In this document: piece by piece, positions 36,901-49,579 of the stretch
Position numbering within the stretch: the first letter of the stretch is position 1
Layout: the number at the start of each line of letters is the position of its first letter
Translations under genes and position numbers: made by a program
The notes under the pieces: model-generated
Databases searched by the model: none
What the model saw: the letters and a program-made list of their open reading frames with translations, nothing else
What the model was told of the DNA's origin: nothing
Assembly: GCF_036711975.1 (NCBI RefSeq)
Contig: NC_091973.1
Location: forward strand, 4,154,001-4,218,000
DNA length: 64,000 bases
Direction of reading: 5' to 3'
Source of the DNA: Onthophagus taurus
Lineage: Eukaryota > Arthropoda > Insecta > Coleoptera > Scarabaeidae

Positions 36901-39900
36901 TAACATGTCCAAATCCCAAGTAACACCATTAATAACTACTTCTAATAAATTTATTTAATTTTTATGTTTTAGTATTTTTCTCAATATTTATGGATCTGAG
37001 AGCAAATGTAAAAGAGAGCAATATTGTTTAGAATAGAATTTAGTACAACTTTTATTCTAAAAGTTTTTCTATAATATGTCCAAATACCGAGTAACACCAT
37101 TAATAACTAATAAATTTATCTAATTTTCGTAATTTTCTCGACATCTATGGCTCTGAGAGCTAAAGTGAAAGAGAGCAATATTGTTTAGAATAGAATTTAC
37201 TACAATTTTTGTGTTAAAACTTTTTTTGTAACATATCCAGTTCCTGAGTTGTGCCATTAATAACTTGTAAATTCATCAAATTTTCATATTTTTCTCTGTT
37301 TTATAGTTCTACATCATTTTGTCTATTATATCGAGATTTTACTGTACATATTTAAATTTTACTTACTTTGGGTGATATTAAAATTGGATGATCGCTTACT
37401 CCGGGGAAAAACACTTTCATAATATAACTGGTGTGATCTAATGTGGGTATTCCTGAGCTTACAAGGTCGGCTGTTAAATCTGTCATATCAGTTTGAAGTT
37501 CGGCGAAAGCTTAAATAAAAGAATATTAATATTATTAAAGAAAAGTATATAAATGATTTTTTTAACTCACCTAATTTGCATTCGTAACGAACGTTACTTT
37601 CCAATGTATCCATTTGAATTTGTATTCTTTTATATTCTCGTTCGGCTTGAGTGGATTTTCTCCGTAAAGCGATGAGAATGCCAACTAAAAAGATGACGAA
37701 TAAAGCGATTCCAATAGAAATCATTAAGACGGCTTCTGTAGGTAACGTGAACGGTTTGAGGACGTCGTAACGTAAATATCCGATTGGAAATCGAAGATTT
37801 TTGCCGACTCTAACCACAACTAATGGTAAATTATTTTCTGTTTTGTCTCCATTTTCATCTGTGCTATCTGGTTGTTGTTCTGGGGGTGAACAAACTAGTT
37901 GGGTCATCGCCAAGCTGGTAACGTTACAAGGTTTAGTACCAATTGTGACATAAACGTCGGTTTCGTCGCTTGCTACATTTAAATTTTCACCTTCGATTAC
38001 TAAAGTATCACCTTTATATAATTTGGTTTGTTTTGGGAATTCGATAAACATGGGATCTTCAACGTATAATAAAAGTGTTCTTATATGACCAAAATGTTTT
38101 TCTAAATCACGCACGGCTACAACGTTGTCCATTATAAATCCAATGCGTAAAGAACGTTGCATTTCGGACGATTTCATTGAATTATGTTTACGGGTAGATC
38201 GGCGTGTGACTACACGGCTACGCGAAAAATGTCGGATAATCGACGGACTTGGACATTCCATTTGAGTTGATGAGAGGACGGTACAAGTGGTGCGATTGAT
38301 CGGAATCGGTTCGTTATGATACACTTCCATTTCCGGTTTTTGAATACTATCAAAATTCGAACCGTGTACGAAAATCATACGACCGCCGGAAGCGAAACTT
38401 TTCAATGGTTTTATCTCCATTATCGTCGGATCTGATGTGTAATTGAAAGGATTTCCTTCTAACGTACGATTAGCACCATCTATACTCAAAGTTAACTTTC
38501 CAATATTCACTGGTTTCGCTGCTTTTGACGTTATACAAGTTAATCGACTGCTGGAAGCTTGCGTTATGTTCACTTGGCAAAGATGGCCGTCTAAATATGC
38601 GGTTATATCCGATCCAATATTCAAATATTGTCCTGTTATAGCTAGTAGAGTTCCTCCAGATTGAGGACCCATCGTTGGATAAACGCCGCGTAATCTTATA
38701 TCTTTATAACTGAATTTTACGGATGACTCCGTAATTCCAGCTTCGTTTCCTACTATAATTGACGCAGTTTGTTCCGTACCAGAAGGTCCGGTTATACATT
38801 GTATTTTAACGGATACTTCATAATTTACCAATTCACAAGGTACATTACCTATTCTTATTTTTCCTTTTACATCTTCGCGTTTTAAACCTAAATTACTTCC
38901 TTCAATGGTTACTAATGTGCCGCCTTCTATAGGCCCGCTTAAAGGTTTTATCATATCTATTCTTGGTTTAGGACATTCAGAATGCGGTATATATTGACAA
39001 CTTTCACGATAACTACACGTATTTCCACACCAGGTGCACTCATATTTTGAATTTCGGGTTACGCAAAGCGAACAATCCGCGTGTTCACGATGCGATCCTA
39101 AAATGTCGCATTTATATAGAGTGATATTCATAGAATCGATGTGATGCTCTCTATTCCAAACGACTTTTACGCTTGCTTCATATTCACCAGTTAAGGCTTC
39201 ATATGAATAGATTCTTTTTTCACAAACGATGTAACGGTTGGATTCTACACGTGCTGGGACTCGCATTTTAGCACCTTCGATATTTGTAATACATTGAAAT
39301 CCGGTGTGATCTGATTGAGGATGCGGAAGATTTTCAACTTCAAATTGCATTTCTTTAGGAACGTTATTTGGCAATAAAATAACATCGCGTTTTTTAAATC
39401 TCGGACAAAATAAGCTGCCTTGATTTTGGGAGTCTTCGTTAGAATTCTCCCCGCTAATAACCCTTCGTTGACAACTAGATATATTATGAGTACATTTATT
39501 TTCGTAAATACACCAATTGCACGACCATTGCGATTTGACACAGTCCATACAAGTGCTATGTTTCGAACAATCGTAATAAGCGAAACTCCGCGAAACGAAA
39601 TCTTTATTAGTTTCCGATGAACGTACGCTTAACGGTACCAAAACGTGGTCTTTGGACGATGGAATTTTAGGACGAGTGTAAATACTCGGCGTCGGACATG
39701 ATAACCCGTATTCGGTTTTATTCGCGTCAATTGGTTCGGCGTCGCCAAAAACGCACTTGTATTTTGCACCGTTATATAAATCGGGGAGTGTTCTTATAGT
39801 TAGCTGCACCGTGGTCATTTGATTGATAGGTATTCGATCGGGTAAAACTTGTTCGAAATCGATACACTGTTGTCCCGTACCCAAACTTAACCATCTTGGT

Positions 39901-41709
39901 GGTGAACTATGTGCTTTTTGACATGCACTCCGAACAGTACATCTAAAGTATTTAAAAAATTGTTAGGTTAATAATTACTAAAATTAATATTGAAATAAGC
40001 TCGAAAATGTTCCAAAGTATCAATCGTACATTTTCGATTTAAATGAAATAAAAAAAAAATTTTTTAATTACCTTTTTTCTAAAGAACACCACCCGCAATA
40101 AGGATCGTGAGATTCTAAGCATTCGGAACAATTTGTGTAGCTGCTGCAATGTTCTACATTAATTTTTGAGATCTAAAAATGAATTAGTAAGTTTGGGAAT
40201 TAAATAAAATACATGTTTATGTACCTTTGAAGTAGATAAAACGTATAAATAATCTCCGAGAGGTGATAAAGTAGTATCGGGAAGTATAGGATGCCCGTGA
40301 TCGACTGTAACCTCTTCGTATTCGGTGGGATGAGGTGTGGACGATAATAAAACTTTTTTGATCCTTCCATCTGTTGTACCTAAAAAGGCTAAGACGTGAG
40401 TACCCGTAGTAGCCGTGGCAACAGCCGATAGAGAGGTGTTGTAATATGTTAAAGAGGCGGTGGCGATAAGTGGTAAATTTCCGCTAATTTTTAAACCGGC
40501 TTCGCAGAAGTTGTGGATGTTTCCGGCATTTCCGGCACTGGGACACTTGCCGTCTTGAATAGGGCCCGACACGTATCCCATGTTCCTATACTTCTCCGTC
40601 CCGTTGAAGCACATGTGGATGTTCTCGTTGAACTTTTCCTCAATGTCCCGCAGCGGATACAAGCACAGCGCGGAATGTTCGAGAGCTTCATTGGTGATGC
40701 CCCTAGCAGGCCGGAAAGCTGCCACCAGTATCAGGTCGCCCTGTCGCAGACCCCACGTAGATGCCAGTTCACCATTAGCTCTAGTCAGTTTAGCGTCTTG
40801 TACGAGGTTAAAAGACCGCTCGCCGACGGTACATTCAAGAGTAACTTCGGTGTAGCTGTCATAGTTTGCGTCCGAGATACATGTGCGCGCCAATCGAGAA
40901 ACGTAACCGAGCTCTTCCTGCTCGGGTAGATACGACTGCTTCTGAACAAGTAGGAAATACGCGTAGTCGCTTGCGTTGAAACCATAAATATATTGCACCA
41001 AGAAGTGATCACGATACTTAACGTCAATTGTCAATTGTGACTGTTTACTAAAAGTATCTTCGGCTAATTCTAATGTATCTAAGTCTCTGCTAGATATAGC
41101 GGGTACGTCGTGTCTATACTCGCCGTTATTCGTAAATGTCGTACCAACGTACATAACGTTAGGCCTACTCCATAAATTGTACCGCCTAGGACCGATGTAA
41201 GCGTACGTAGATGCTTGGGGATCGTTGGCGGCGATACTCTTTGCGATAAAATCCGGATTTGCACTTATATTATTTAATTTGTACTTGTAGCACGCCCCTT
41301 GCATCAAAGACCCGCACGATATCAAATATTCCGTCTCAGGTTCAATCAGGAGGATCTTGTTGTAGTTGTCCATGAGAGACGTCGGTATGCCCGATCCGGT
41401 TGCGCACCCGGTTGCGTGACATAGGGGACTATCGTTTTTGGGGCCGGTTACCACGCGATGCTCTACTGTCAAGTTGGCGCTGAATTGGAGGAGTCTGTTG
41501 GTTGCTGCCGCGAATAGACGGTTGTTCCTCCTGTCCAGGGCCAAATGTGAGAACCGGAGCGGCTCATCGTCTGGGCCCGGGTATTGCGCTAGTAGGTCCC
41601 CCGCGCTGGCGAGGCCCCACAATCCAGCCGCCACAACCAGCAGCCAGGCCCTGGCCACGACCCCGGCCAGAGCTGACGAGCTGCGCCGCTCTCCTCGGTT
41701 TAAAACCAT
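33963..41709 (-). CDS. PlexA: Plexin A, semaphorin receptor, complete
   Basis: Single-pass receptor for semaphorins in axon guidance, with a cytoplasmic Ras/Rap GAP. Nine coding exons in order: 41709-40225, 40172-40072, 39942-37571, 37509-37367, 35854-35721, 35663-35315, 35250-34375, 34321-34139, 34070-33963; all phases agree, 1916 aa. Signal peptide at 1-42 (hydrophobic [13 protein letters not shown]); sema domain to about 500; PSI domains (first [20 protein letters not shown], residues 501-529; more near 600 and 820); IPT/TIG repeats to about 1250; transmembrane segment about 1264-1287. The cytoplasmic part starts with [16 protein letters not shown], carries the GAP arginines RR1456-1457 ([15 protein letters not shown]) and R1764 (LPLRFWVNF), and a Rho-binding domain between about 1529 and 1640. 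PlexA rather than PlexB fits the sema and C-terminal sequence. An acceptor at 41770 indicates a 5' UTR intron. Confidence 0.95.
35902..37344. mobile_element. TIR element with satellite core inside a PlexA intron
   Basis: The left end CAGTAAAATCTCGAT (35902) is matched by its exact reverse complement at 37330-37344; both ends are flanked by TA, the target duplication of Tc1/mariner/pogo-type elements. Similarity continues inward (AACTATAAAAC on the left, AACTATAAAAC in the reverse complement on the right). Just inside the left end is a piece of the CTAGAACTAACACTA motif also seen at 30.5 and 32.0 kb. The interior is the ~167-bp tandem array; no transposase is present. Confidence 0.8.
35980..37290. 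repeat. ~167-bp tandem repeat (about 8 copies)
   Basis: The marker AGAGAGCAATATTGTTTAGA recurs near 36014, 36178, 36343, 36511, 36678, 36845, 37017 and 37170. Two subtypes are interspersed (CTATAACATGTCCAAAT versus TTGTAACATGTCCAGTTCC), again a higher-order arrangement. It fills nearly all of the TIR element in the PlexA intron between exons 4 and 5. Confidence 0.85.
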
Positions 41710-41768
41710 GGGTGGGATGGTGCCTGGTGCATTCCACTGGTGCACGCAGGGCTTTCTTCAAACGTCAT
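41700..41768 (-). other. Upstream ORF overlapping the PlexA start codon
   Basis: After the 5' UTR acceptor at 41770, the first ATG (41768) opens a 22-codon frame. It ends with TAA at 41702-41700, seven bases into the PlexA coding sequence (main ATG 41709-41707) and in another frame. It would be translated before the main frame unless leaky scanning occurs. Visible directly; regulatory effect inferred. Confidence 0.5.
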
Positions 41769-41770
41769 TA

Positions 41771-44700
41771 CTAAAAAACAACAAAAAATTCTATTACGTC
41801 AATGTCCCTTTCCATTTACTAATGAATTTTTCAAATCTATTTAAATTAAAATTTCATTTGTAAATTCATGTTGAAAGTGGTGGAACTTAAAAATAAAAGC
41901 TTAAATAAAATTTTAAAACGCTTCAAAGATCGGAGCCGAAAGAATGAAATTAAAGATTAAAGTATAGATGGTGTACAGGGAATGGCATAAAGTATAAATG
42001 CATCCGCTCGAAATGGATGTAAAACAAATTACGCCGAAAGGGGGCTTTATTTTACAAATGCAATTAGCAGGCGAGTTTTTTTCCTTTAATAAATTACCAA
42101 GGCGGCTTCAGTACCGTACAGGAAAGGCTACATTAACCTAATTTGCAAGTTTTTAAATTTTACGTTCTTTCTAACGCTTTTATTAAGACCAAAGAAAACT
42201 ACATCAACAAACTATAAGTTATATTATTAACATATCAAGAATATGTCAGAGTCTTAACAACCACCCTGTCGGAGCGAGAAAAAAGGGGACATCAAAGTCC
42301 TTGTTCCACCCCCACAATTCTTCGTATCGATCTACATTCAACGCGAACGGTAGTTCGCCTTCTTTATATTTGTTTACAATCCATTGTCGCCAGCTATTAA
42401 CGTTTAAGCCTGTCATTTATCGTCAAAGAGAATTAATGGTACGACGTAGAGACAAATATTCTTTTTACGATCAGATGGAACCAACAGCGATAATACCCAA
42501 GGTATTTTTAGGAAATTGGCATCTACCAATACTAATAAACTTCAATCGTTTCCCATATCGGTATGCTTTATACGCATATATATTTTGGGTTGGTTGCAAA
42601 ACGTTGGATGTTTAAGTAACCGAGTTGCAAATTAATACGTATAACAACGATAAATCGTACTCAAAGACTTTTCGAGCGCGGATTGTGTTGCAAACGTTGA
42701 TAAACGGAAAGTGGGTTACATTCTATCGGACAACTTTTGCGCGGCGCCCAATAAAGGCCTTAAGTTCGTGATCCTTTTTATCGGGCGATCGGAAAGAAAC
42801 GCATTGTGTACGTTTCTCATTAAACGGCATTGTCTGGTTGCGACACCCCGAGTTGTCACGTCGACGCCGACCACTATATCTATATACGTATATATATAGG
42901 AATACGATGCCCGTCATCTTGATATGCATGTTGGGAATATTTAAGGAGTGAATCACGGACTCTAACGCTGAAATATCAAAAAAAAAGGTTATGTCCGACG
43001 ATCGACGTCGCGTCGTGCATATTCATTCGAAGATCGTGCGAACGTCTCCACCCTTTTTTCGAGATTTAATAAAATTTAACCACTAAATAAGTCGTAATCA
43101 AAATATGTCATCAATACGACTTTTTAAACGTGACGTAATGCGCAATCGCATTACTTTTTCTTGTACCCGATAATGCTACTGCGCATGTATTTTATGTAGT
43201 TCAAGGTTGAAAGTAAGATAAAAAAGAAAAGGTATTCTTAAAAGTTCGATTTCATATATAATATCTAAGAAATGAATCAAACCAGATAGAAAGATGCAAT
43301 TATAAGAAACCACCAAAACCACAACAATAAGAATTTTTGCGGATAAAAATACTTTTATTTGGTCATGGTTTCTCAAGCTAGTACAATTATTTTTTTATCG
43401 ATCAAGTGATGACTCATTAGGTTTTTCTACTACTTTTTTTCCAATTAGATGTCTTGCTTGTGTAAATAAGCATAAAAAAACAAATTGAAACGCTCAATTG
43501 TAAACACACGTATTACGAGCATAAACGAAGTTTATTTCTTTTTTCCCAAGCGATGGGATATTACACAAAGGATCAACTCGCAAATATCGATATCCCGTAC
43601 TATTTACAAAGTCCCGGCTATTGACAAACCATTAACACCTGTAGAATCCAGTAGCGGAGATCTGGTCAAGAGCAGAGAAAGAAGAGAGATAGAGAGCGTT
43701 CGGAAGGGAATTAATATGGCCGCGATACGCCCCTGACGTTATTAGATTAAAAATTACCCGGCACACACAAAGGGGTTAGCGGCGTTACGGCTTACGCGGG
43801 TACTTTGATTTCAAAAAATATCAAAGGACGAGCTTTCAACGTGATTAGAGCTTACGAAGTCCGCGGCGACGTCAAAATAATCACCAGCTAATTAAAAAAA
43901 AAAAAGATAAATCGTGTAGAAAAACATGCAAAATTAACGATCTAGATATACAGATATCAAATCATGTAATCAAACATTTATAATACAATGTGCAAATTTA
44001 ATAAGTCACCACTCCAAATATCAGAGATAATCAATGAGTATCATCCGGACACGTTGAATTCTTCATTAGAGTATCACCACATACAGTGTGTTCGCTAATC
44101 ACGTATTGCAATACCAATACTGTGATATTGGTTGCATACTTGCAAAGATGACGTCGGGTACGATAATTAATTAACACACTGTATATAATTCGTTGCCTAA
44201 TCGTGTACAGTCAACAATAGTAAGTCTTAATCATCCAATATGTAAAAAATTCCTTTTGTTTGTTTTATCTATGCGAAGTGAGTATTGAATATATCAATAT
44301 ATATTATCGAGGATGTGTAATGTATTGTGTGAGAAAAACGTGATGCGACGTAACGTCGCGTACGATGCGTAGGAAACAATTAAAAGTAACGTCTTCTTCA
44401 GCCGTCTGGTACGCAATTGGAATACAAATCGAGCGTCTCGCGAAGAAAGGAACAACAGGAAGCTATAAATCACTTATTTGCAGTACGGACCCCCCCAAAA
44501 TTGGTTTTACAAGGTTGGCAACTTCGACGCGATTAAGGTGCGCTGCTCAACGTAATTCCCCCCGAAAAGTTTAAACCCATTAACGGTCTCGATAATGTAA
44601 TTATTGTGTTTGGCGGAGGCTCCATCTGTTCGCGATCCGCCGCATTTGCTTAGAAGGGGAGGAGGGGGGCTGTCGTAACCCCGATGCGGTGCTCAAAAAG

Positions 44701-45159
44701 TCACCCCCGGTCCGCTATAAATAGAGGAAGTAACGCGCATTATGTAATTTAGAAAATAGGACCTCCCCGCTGCAGTCTCTTGCCGCTGCTCTCCAACCCA
44801 ACCCCCAAACGACCCTTCTTCTCCAGGCCGCCTTCTCCACCTCCAACCCCAACTCGGCCCTGCTCTTTAATCCCCCCAGAAACGGGCTCATCCTGTATTC
44901 TACTCGCAGGCTACCGTGTATTTCCACAACGTTTTGATATCTTATAATAACAATCTATATTGCTCTCAAATCCTCACTGTATATGGTAGTCTGGATCGCC
45001 TCCTCGCCGAGGATTATACCTGTTTTTTTTTTAACGGAAAACGCCGGTAGATAGCGTGTCGAAAATCGGGAAATCCACGCGGAATACACGATGACGTCTC
45101 ATTATTGATAACTCAGTTTTTATCTCAATATATATATATATAATATATAGTAAGGATAT
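41771..45159. other. Gene-free region upstream of PlexA
   Basis: Presumably PlexA upstream intron and/or promoter, with mixed AT-rich and CpG-containing stretches (42.3-43.1, 43.6-43.9, 44.3-44.9 kb). Open frames here are short and have no domain character. The sequence looks unique, so it may hold regulatory DNA, but no specific element can be assigned except a TATA-like motif at 44716. Confidence 0.4.
44716..44724 (+). promoter_or_regulatory. TATA-like box
   Basis: TATAAATAG in a CpG-containing context (GGTCCGCTATAAATAGAGG) is a good match to a metazoan TATA box on the plus strand. No gene could be linked to it, so it may be chance. Confidence 0.25.
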
Positions 45160-45623
45160 CAAATTTTTACTGTTCAAATTTTAGATTTTATAATATCGAT
45201 TATTCAATAAAAATGTTTTAATGAACTTTGTTACTGAGTTAATTCTAAATAAGATTTATTTAAAAAATATTTTGATTTAATCAATAATTATTGAGATAAC
45301 CTAAAAAAACTTTATATATATAATTATAAATAATATATATAGCGCCATCTAGTAACCATATCAAATTGTTTTATTAAAATTATCGGTTATAAATCGTATT
45401 TTAAACAAATATTGTCTGAAACAATTTTTAATAAAATTGAATTTTCATCGTACTCTTCACAGGGAAATCTTAGATTTTATAAAATCGATTATTCAATAAA
45501 AATGTTTTAATGAACTTTGTTAATGACTCAATTCTAAATAAGATTTATTTAAAAAAATTTTTGATTTAATCAATAATTATTGAGGTAACCTAAAAAAATT
45601 TTATATATATATTATGTATATAA

Positions 45624-45684
<61 letters not shown>

Positions 45685-47715
45685 AATATAGCGCCATCAA
45701 GTAACAATATCAAATTGTTTTATTAAAATTATCGGTTATAAATCGTATTTTAAACAAATATTGCCTGAAACAATTTTTAATAAAATTGAATTTTCATCGT
45801 ACTCTTCACAGGGAAATCTTAGATTTTATAAAATCAATTATTCAATAAAAATGTTTTAATGAACTTTGTTACTGACTCAATTCTAAATAAGATTTATTTA
45901 AAAAAAAATTTGATTTAATCAATAATTATTGAGATAACCCAAAAAAACTTTATATATATGTATATAAATATATATATAGCGCCATCAAGTAACAATATCA
46001 AATTGTTTTATTAAAATTATCGGTTATAAATCGTATTTTAAACAAATATTGTCTGAAACAATTTTTAATAAAATTGAATTTTCATCGTACTCTTCACAGG
46101 GAAATCTTAGATTTTATAAAATCGATTATTCAATAAAAATGTTTTAATAAACATTGTTACTGACTCAATTCTAAATAAGATTTATTTAAAAAAAATTTTG
46201 ATTTAATCGATAATTATTGAGATAACCTAAAAAAACTTTATATATATGTATATAAATATATATATAGCGCCATCAAGTAACAATATCAAATTGTTTTATT
46301 AAAATTATCGGTTATAAATCGTATTTTAAACAAATATTGTCTGAAACAATTTTTAATAAAATTGAATTTTCATCGTACTCTTCACAGGGAAATCTTAGAT
46401 TTTATAAAATCGATTATTCAATAAAAATGTTTTAATGAACTTTGTTACTGACTCAATTCTAAATAAGATTTATTTAAAAAAAATTTTGATTCAATCAATA
46501 ATTATTGAGATAACCTAAAAAAACTTTATATATATATAATTATAAATAATATATATAGCGCCATCTAGTAACTATATCAAATTGTTTTATTAAAATTATC
46601 GGTTATAAATCGTATTTTAAACAAATATTGTCTGAAACAATTTTTAATAAAATTGAATTTTCATCGTACTCTTCACAGGGAAATCTTAGATTTTATAAAA
46701 TCGATTATTCAATAAAAATGTTTTAATAAACATTGTTACTGACTCAATTCTAAATAAGATTTATTTAAAAAAAATTTTGATTCAATCAATAATTATTGAG
46801 ATAACCCAAAAAAACTTTATATATATGTATATAAATATATATATAGCGCCATCAATTAACAATATCAAATTGTTTTATTAAAATTATCGGTTATAAATCG
46901 TATTTTAAACAAATATTGTCTGAAACAATTTTTAATAAAATTGAATTTTCATCGTACTCTTCACAGGGAAATCTTAGATTTTATAAAATCGATTATTCAA
47001 TAAAAATGTTTTAATGAACTTTGTTACTGAGTCAATTCTAAATAAGATTTATTTAAAAAAAATTTGATTCAAGCAATAATTATTGAGATAACCTAAAAAA
47101 ACTCTATATATATGATTATAAATAATATATATAGCGCCATCTAGTAACCATATCAAATTGTTTTATTAAAATTATCGGTTATAAATCGTATTTTAAACAA
47201 ATATTGTCTGAAACAATTTTTAATAAAATTGAATTTTCATCGTACTCTTCACAGGGAAATCTTAGATTTTATAAAATCGATTATTCAATAAAAATGTTTT
47301 AATGAACTTTGTTACTGAGTTAATTGTAAATAAGATTTATTTAAAAAATATTTTGATTTAATCAATAATTATTGAGGTAACCTAAAAAATTTTTATATAT
47401 ATGTATATAAATATATATATATATATAAATATAGCGCCATCAAGTAACAATATCAAATTGTTTTATTAAAATTATCGGTTATAAATCGTATTTTAAACAA
47501 ATATTGTCTGAAACAATTTTTAATAAAATTGAATTTTCATCGTACTCTTCACAGGGAAATCTTAGATTTTATAAAATCGATTATTCAATAAAAATGTTTT
47601 AATAAACTTTGTTACTGACTCAATTCTAAATAACATTTATTTAAAAAAATTTTTGATTTAATCAATAATTATTGAGGTAACCTAAAAAAATTTTATATAT
47701 ATAATTAAAATACAA
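45160..47715. repeat. ~290-bp tandem repeat (about 8-9 copies) with variable TA tract
   Basis: The marker AGCGCCATCAAGTAACAATA (or ...TCTAGTAACCATA) recurs near 45340, 45689, 45977, 46265, 46556, 46846, 47131 and 47431. Each unit has a conserved part (GAATTTTCATCGTACTCTTC, TCGATTATTCAATAAAAATG) and a (TA)n tract of variable length just before AGCGCCATC, which accounts for most of the length variation. Two subtypes (AAGTAACAAT and TAGTAACCAT) are intermixed. Confidence 0.9.
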
Positions 47716-49579
47716 TTTTAAATAATTTAGTATTATTATCAATAAACATTAATTTAAATTCGATTTCTATATATATTTACTAAACACTTATTATTTATTA
47801 TTTGTGTGCATAATGACACAAGCGGGACATTTAATTTATTTTTTCAATGGCTAATTAAACAAATTCGTTAATTAAATCGATTAGTTAATTAATGCGACTT
47901 CAAACGTTTTAATAGTCCATCGGAAGTGGATCCAATATATTTAAAATATGTTTTAAAAAAATTGGAAAATAATTCGGAACGCACCTGGGAGCAAATAGCA
48001 CCCGTACATTAGTCGTTTTTGTTTTCGCGGGTATTGTTTGGAAAATACATTGTGTTGAAAATTATTCGTTGCATATCGTAACAATTCAATTTTATAAATT
48101 CGCATATAAGCTCTTGTGTTTTTCATATCGATCGTATTTACCGCGAAATACAAATAAAGAATATTATTTTGAAATGAATTATTTTCTAGAATAATGTAAA
48201 TAATATATATAATGCAAAAAAATCTTTTGCATTTTTTAACCTGCTGTTCATAGCTCGGATAATAAATGATGTCAGTAAATGAGGAAAAAAAGTATGTTAT
48301 GATTCAACAACGATATCAAAAGATGTTTACCAAGAAAGACTACGTAATCTTGTAGAAAATAACTATAAAAATGTATTAAGCTTTTAAAAAGTAATTTAGA
48401 GAATTGAATTTGAAAATAAAAGAGATAATAAAATCATTTAGTTAGTTTGTAAATAAGTTTGTTTTTACGGTAGCGATGATATAACGTAAAATTTCGGGTA
48501 AGTTAAGCAATTAAGAACGTGTCTTGGCGAGACGTTGAGTTTGGGAGCCATTCGAAAACAGTCGGAACTATGAAATGGTTTAGTACGCCTTGAAATAGCC
48601 CGGGAACGCAGTTAGAGGCGATAAAGTTTATAGATTTACCATGAATAAAGCGCAAATAAATGGGGGAAGGCGTTCTAACGCCGTCGGTTGATAGAGAGGT
48701 GGCAATTAAAATGAAAAGTGGACGTCTGCCGGGCCGAGACAACTCGGACTAGAAAACATTCCGAAAGATAACGTCCCGTAATTAGTACATAAAATATCCC
48801 GGATAAAGTGGGCAGATTGATCGATCCCGGCGATTTGTCGGCGGGAGAACCGAGGAAAGTGGCCTGCAGTGCGTCGAGAAGTGGATTCTATTAATAAAAC
48901 CACTTCTTTGTGCGCCGCCGGACGGGTTGATGTAAAATCGATACGCCGGATACACACAATATGGGTTACGCGGGTGTCAACTCTATCTTAAAATTCAAAT
49001 TTCGTCCCAACTACGGCTTTCCTCGATATCGACCGCGGCAATTAGTCGTCGCGAGGGTAATTGAATTGAGATGTTTTACGGTTCGCCTACTTTCCGGGTC
49101 GCTTTACTTTTCCACCAACCCAAAAACAGTCTCTACCACGACACTATCGAAGATCGCATCTCCACACAGTACCTTTACAATTTTCTTTTACGGCCGCAGG
49201 GAAACCTAACCATTCTAGGAAATCTTAGAAAGCACAATAACGGTTTTCACGTAAATCGAACCCCGTGCATTATCGATCAAAAGTCCTCCGCGGTGGGTCC
49301 ATTGAACACATAAATTGCTACATAATACGACCGAGATTGCCATAAAAATCATCGTCGTAAACGCCGCCAGTAAAAAAAATAGACCTACGCCTTTTAAATC
49401 GACCTCTACGCTCTATAAGGAGTTAATAACCAACAAACGTGCTCGTCATCTTACAAAAAGAACATTATCATCACAAACCTTTATACATTAAAACTACTTG
49501 TATACTAAAAATAACTAATTTTTCCATTTTTGTGGTATAGACTAATTTATAAATTTTGACTCTAAGCTTTGTAGCGTTA
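47716..49579. other. Unique spacer between two satellite arrays
   Basis: No recognisable gene. A CpG-richer patch at 48.5-49.4 kb contains several short frames on both strands (48503-48957, 48961-49313) without domain character or splice support. It could be regulatory or non-coding transcribed DNA. Confidence 0.35.

Noticed and set aside
42301-42615. 104-codon plus-strand frame upstream of PlexA
   Set aside because: Composition and lack of motifs fit a chance frame; no splice or promoter support.
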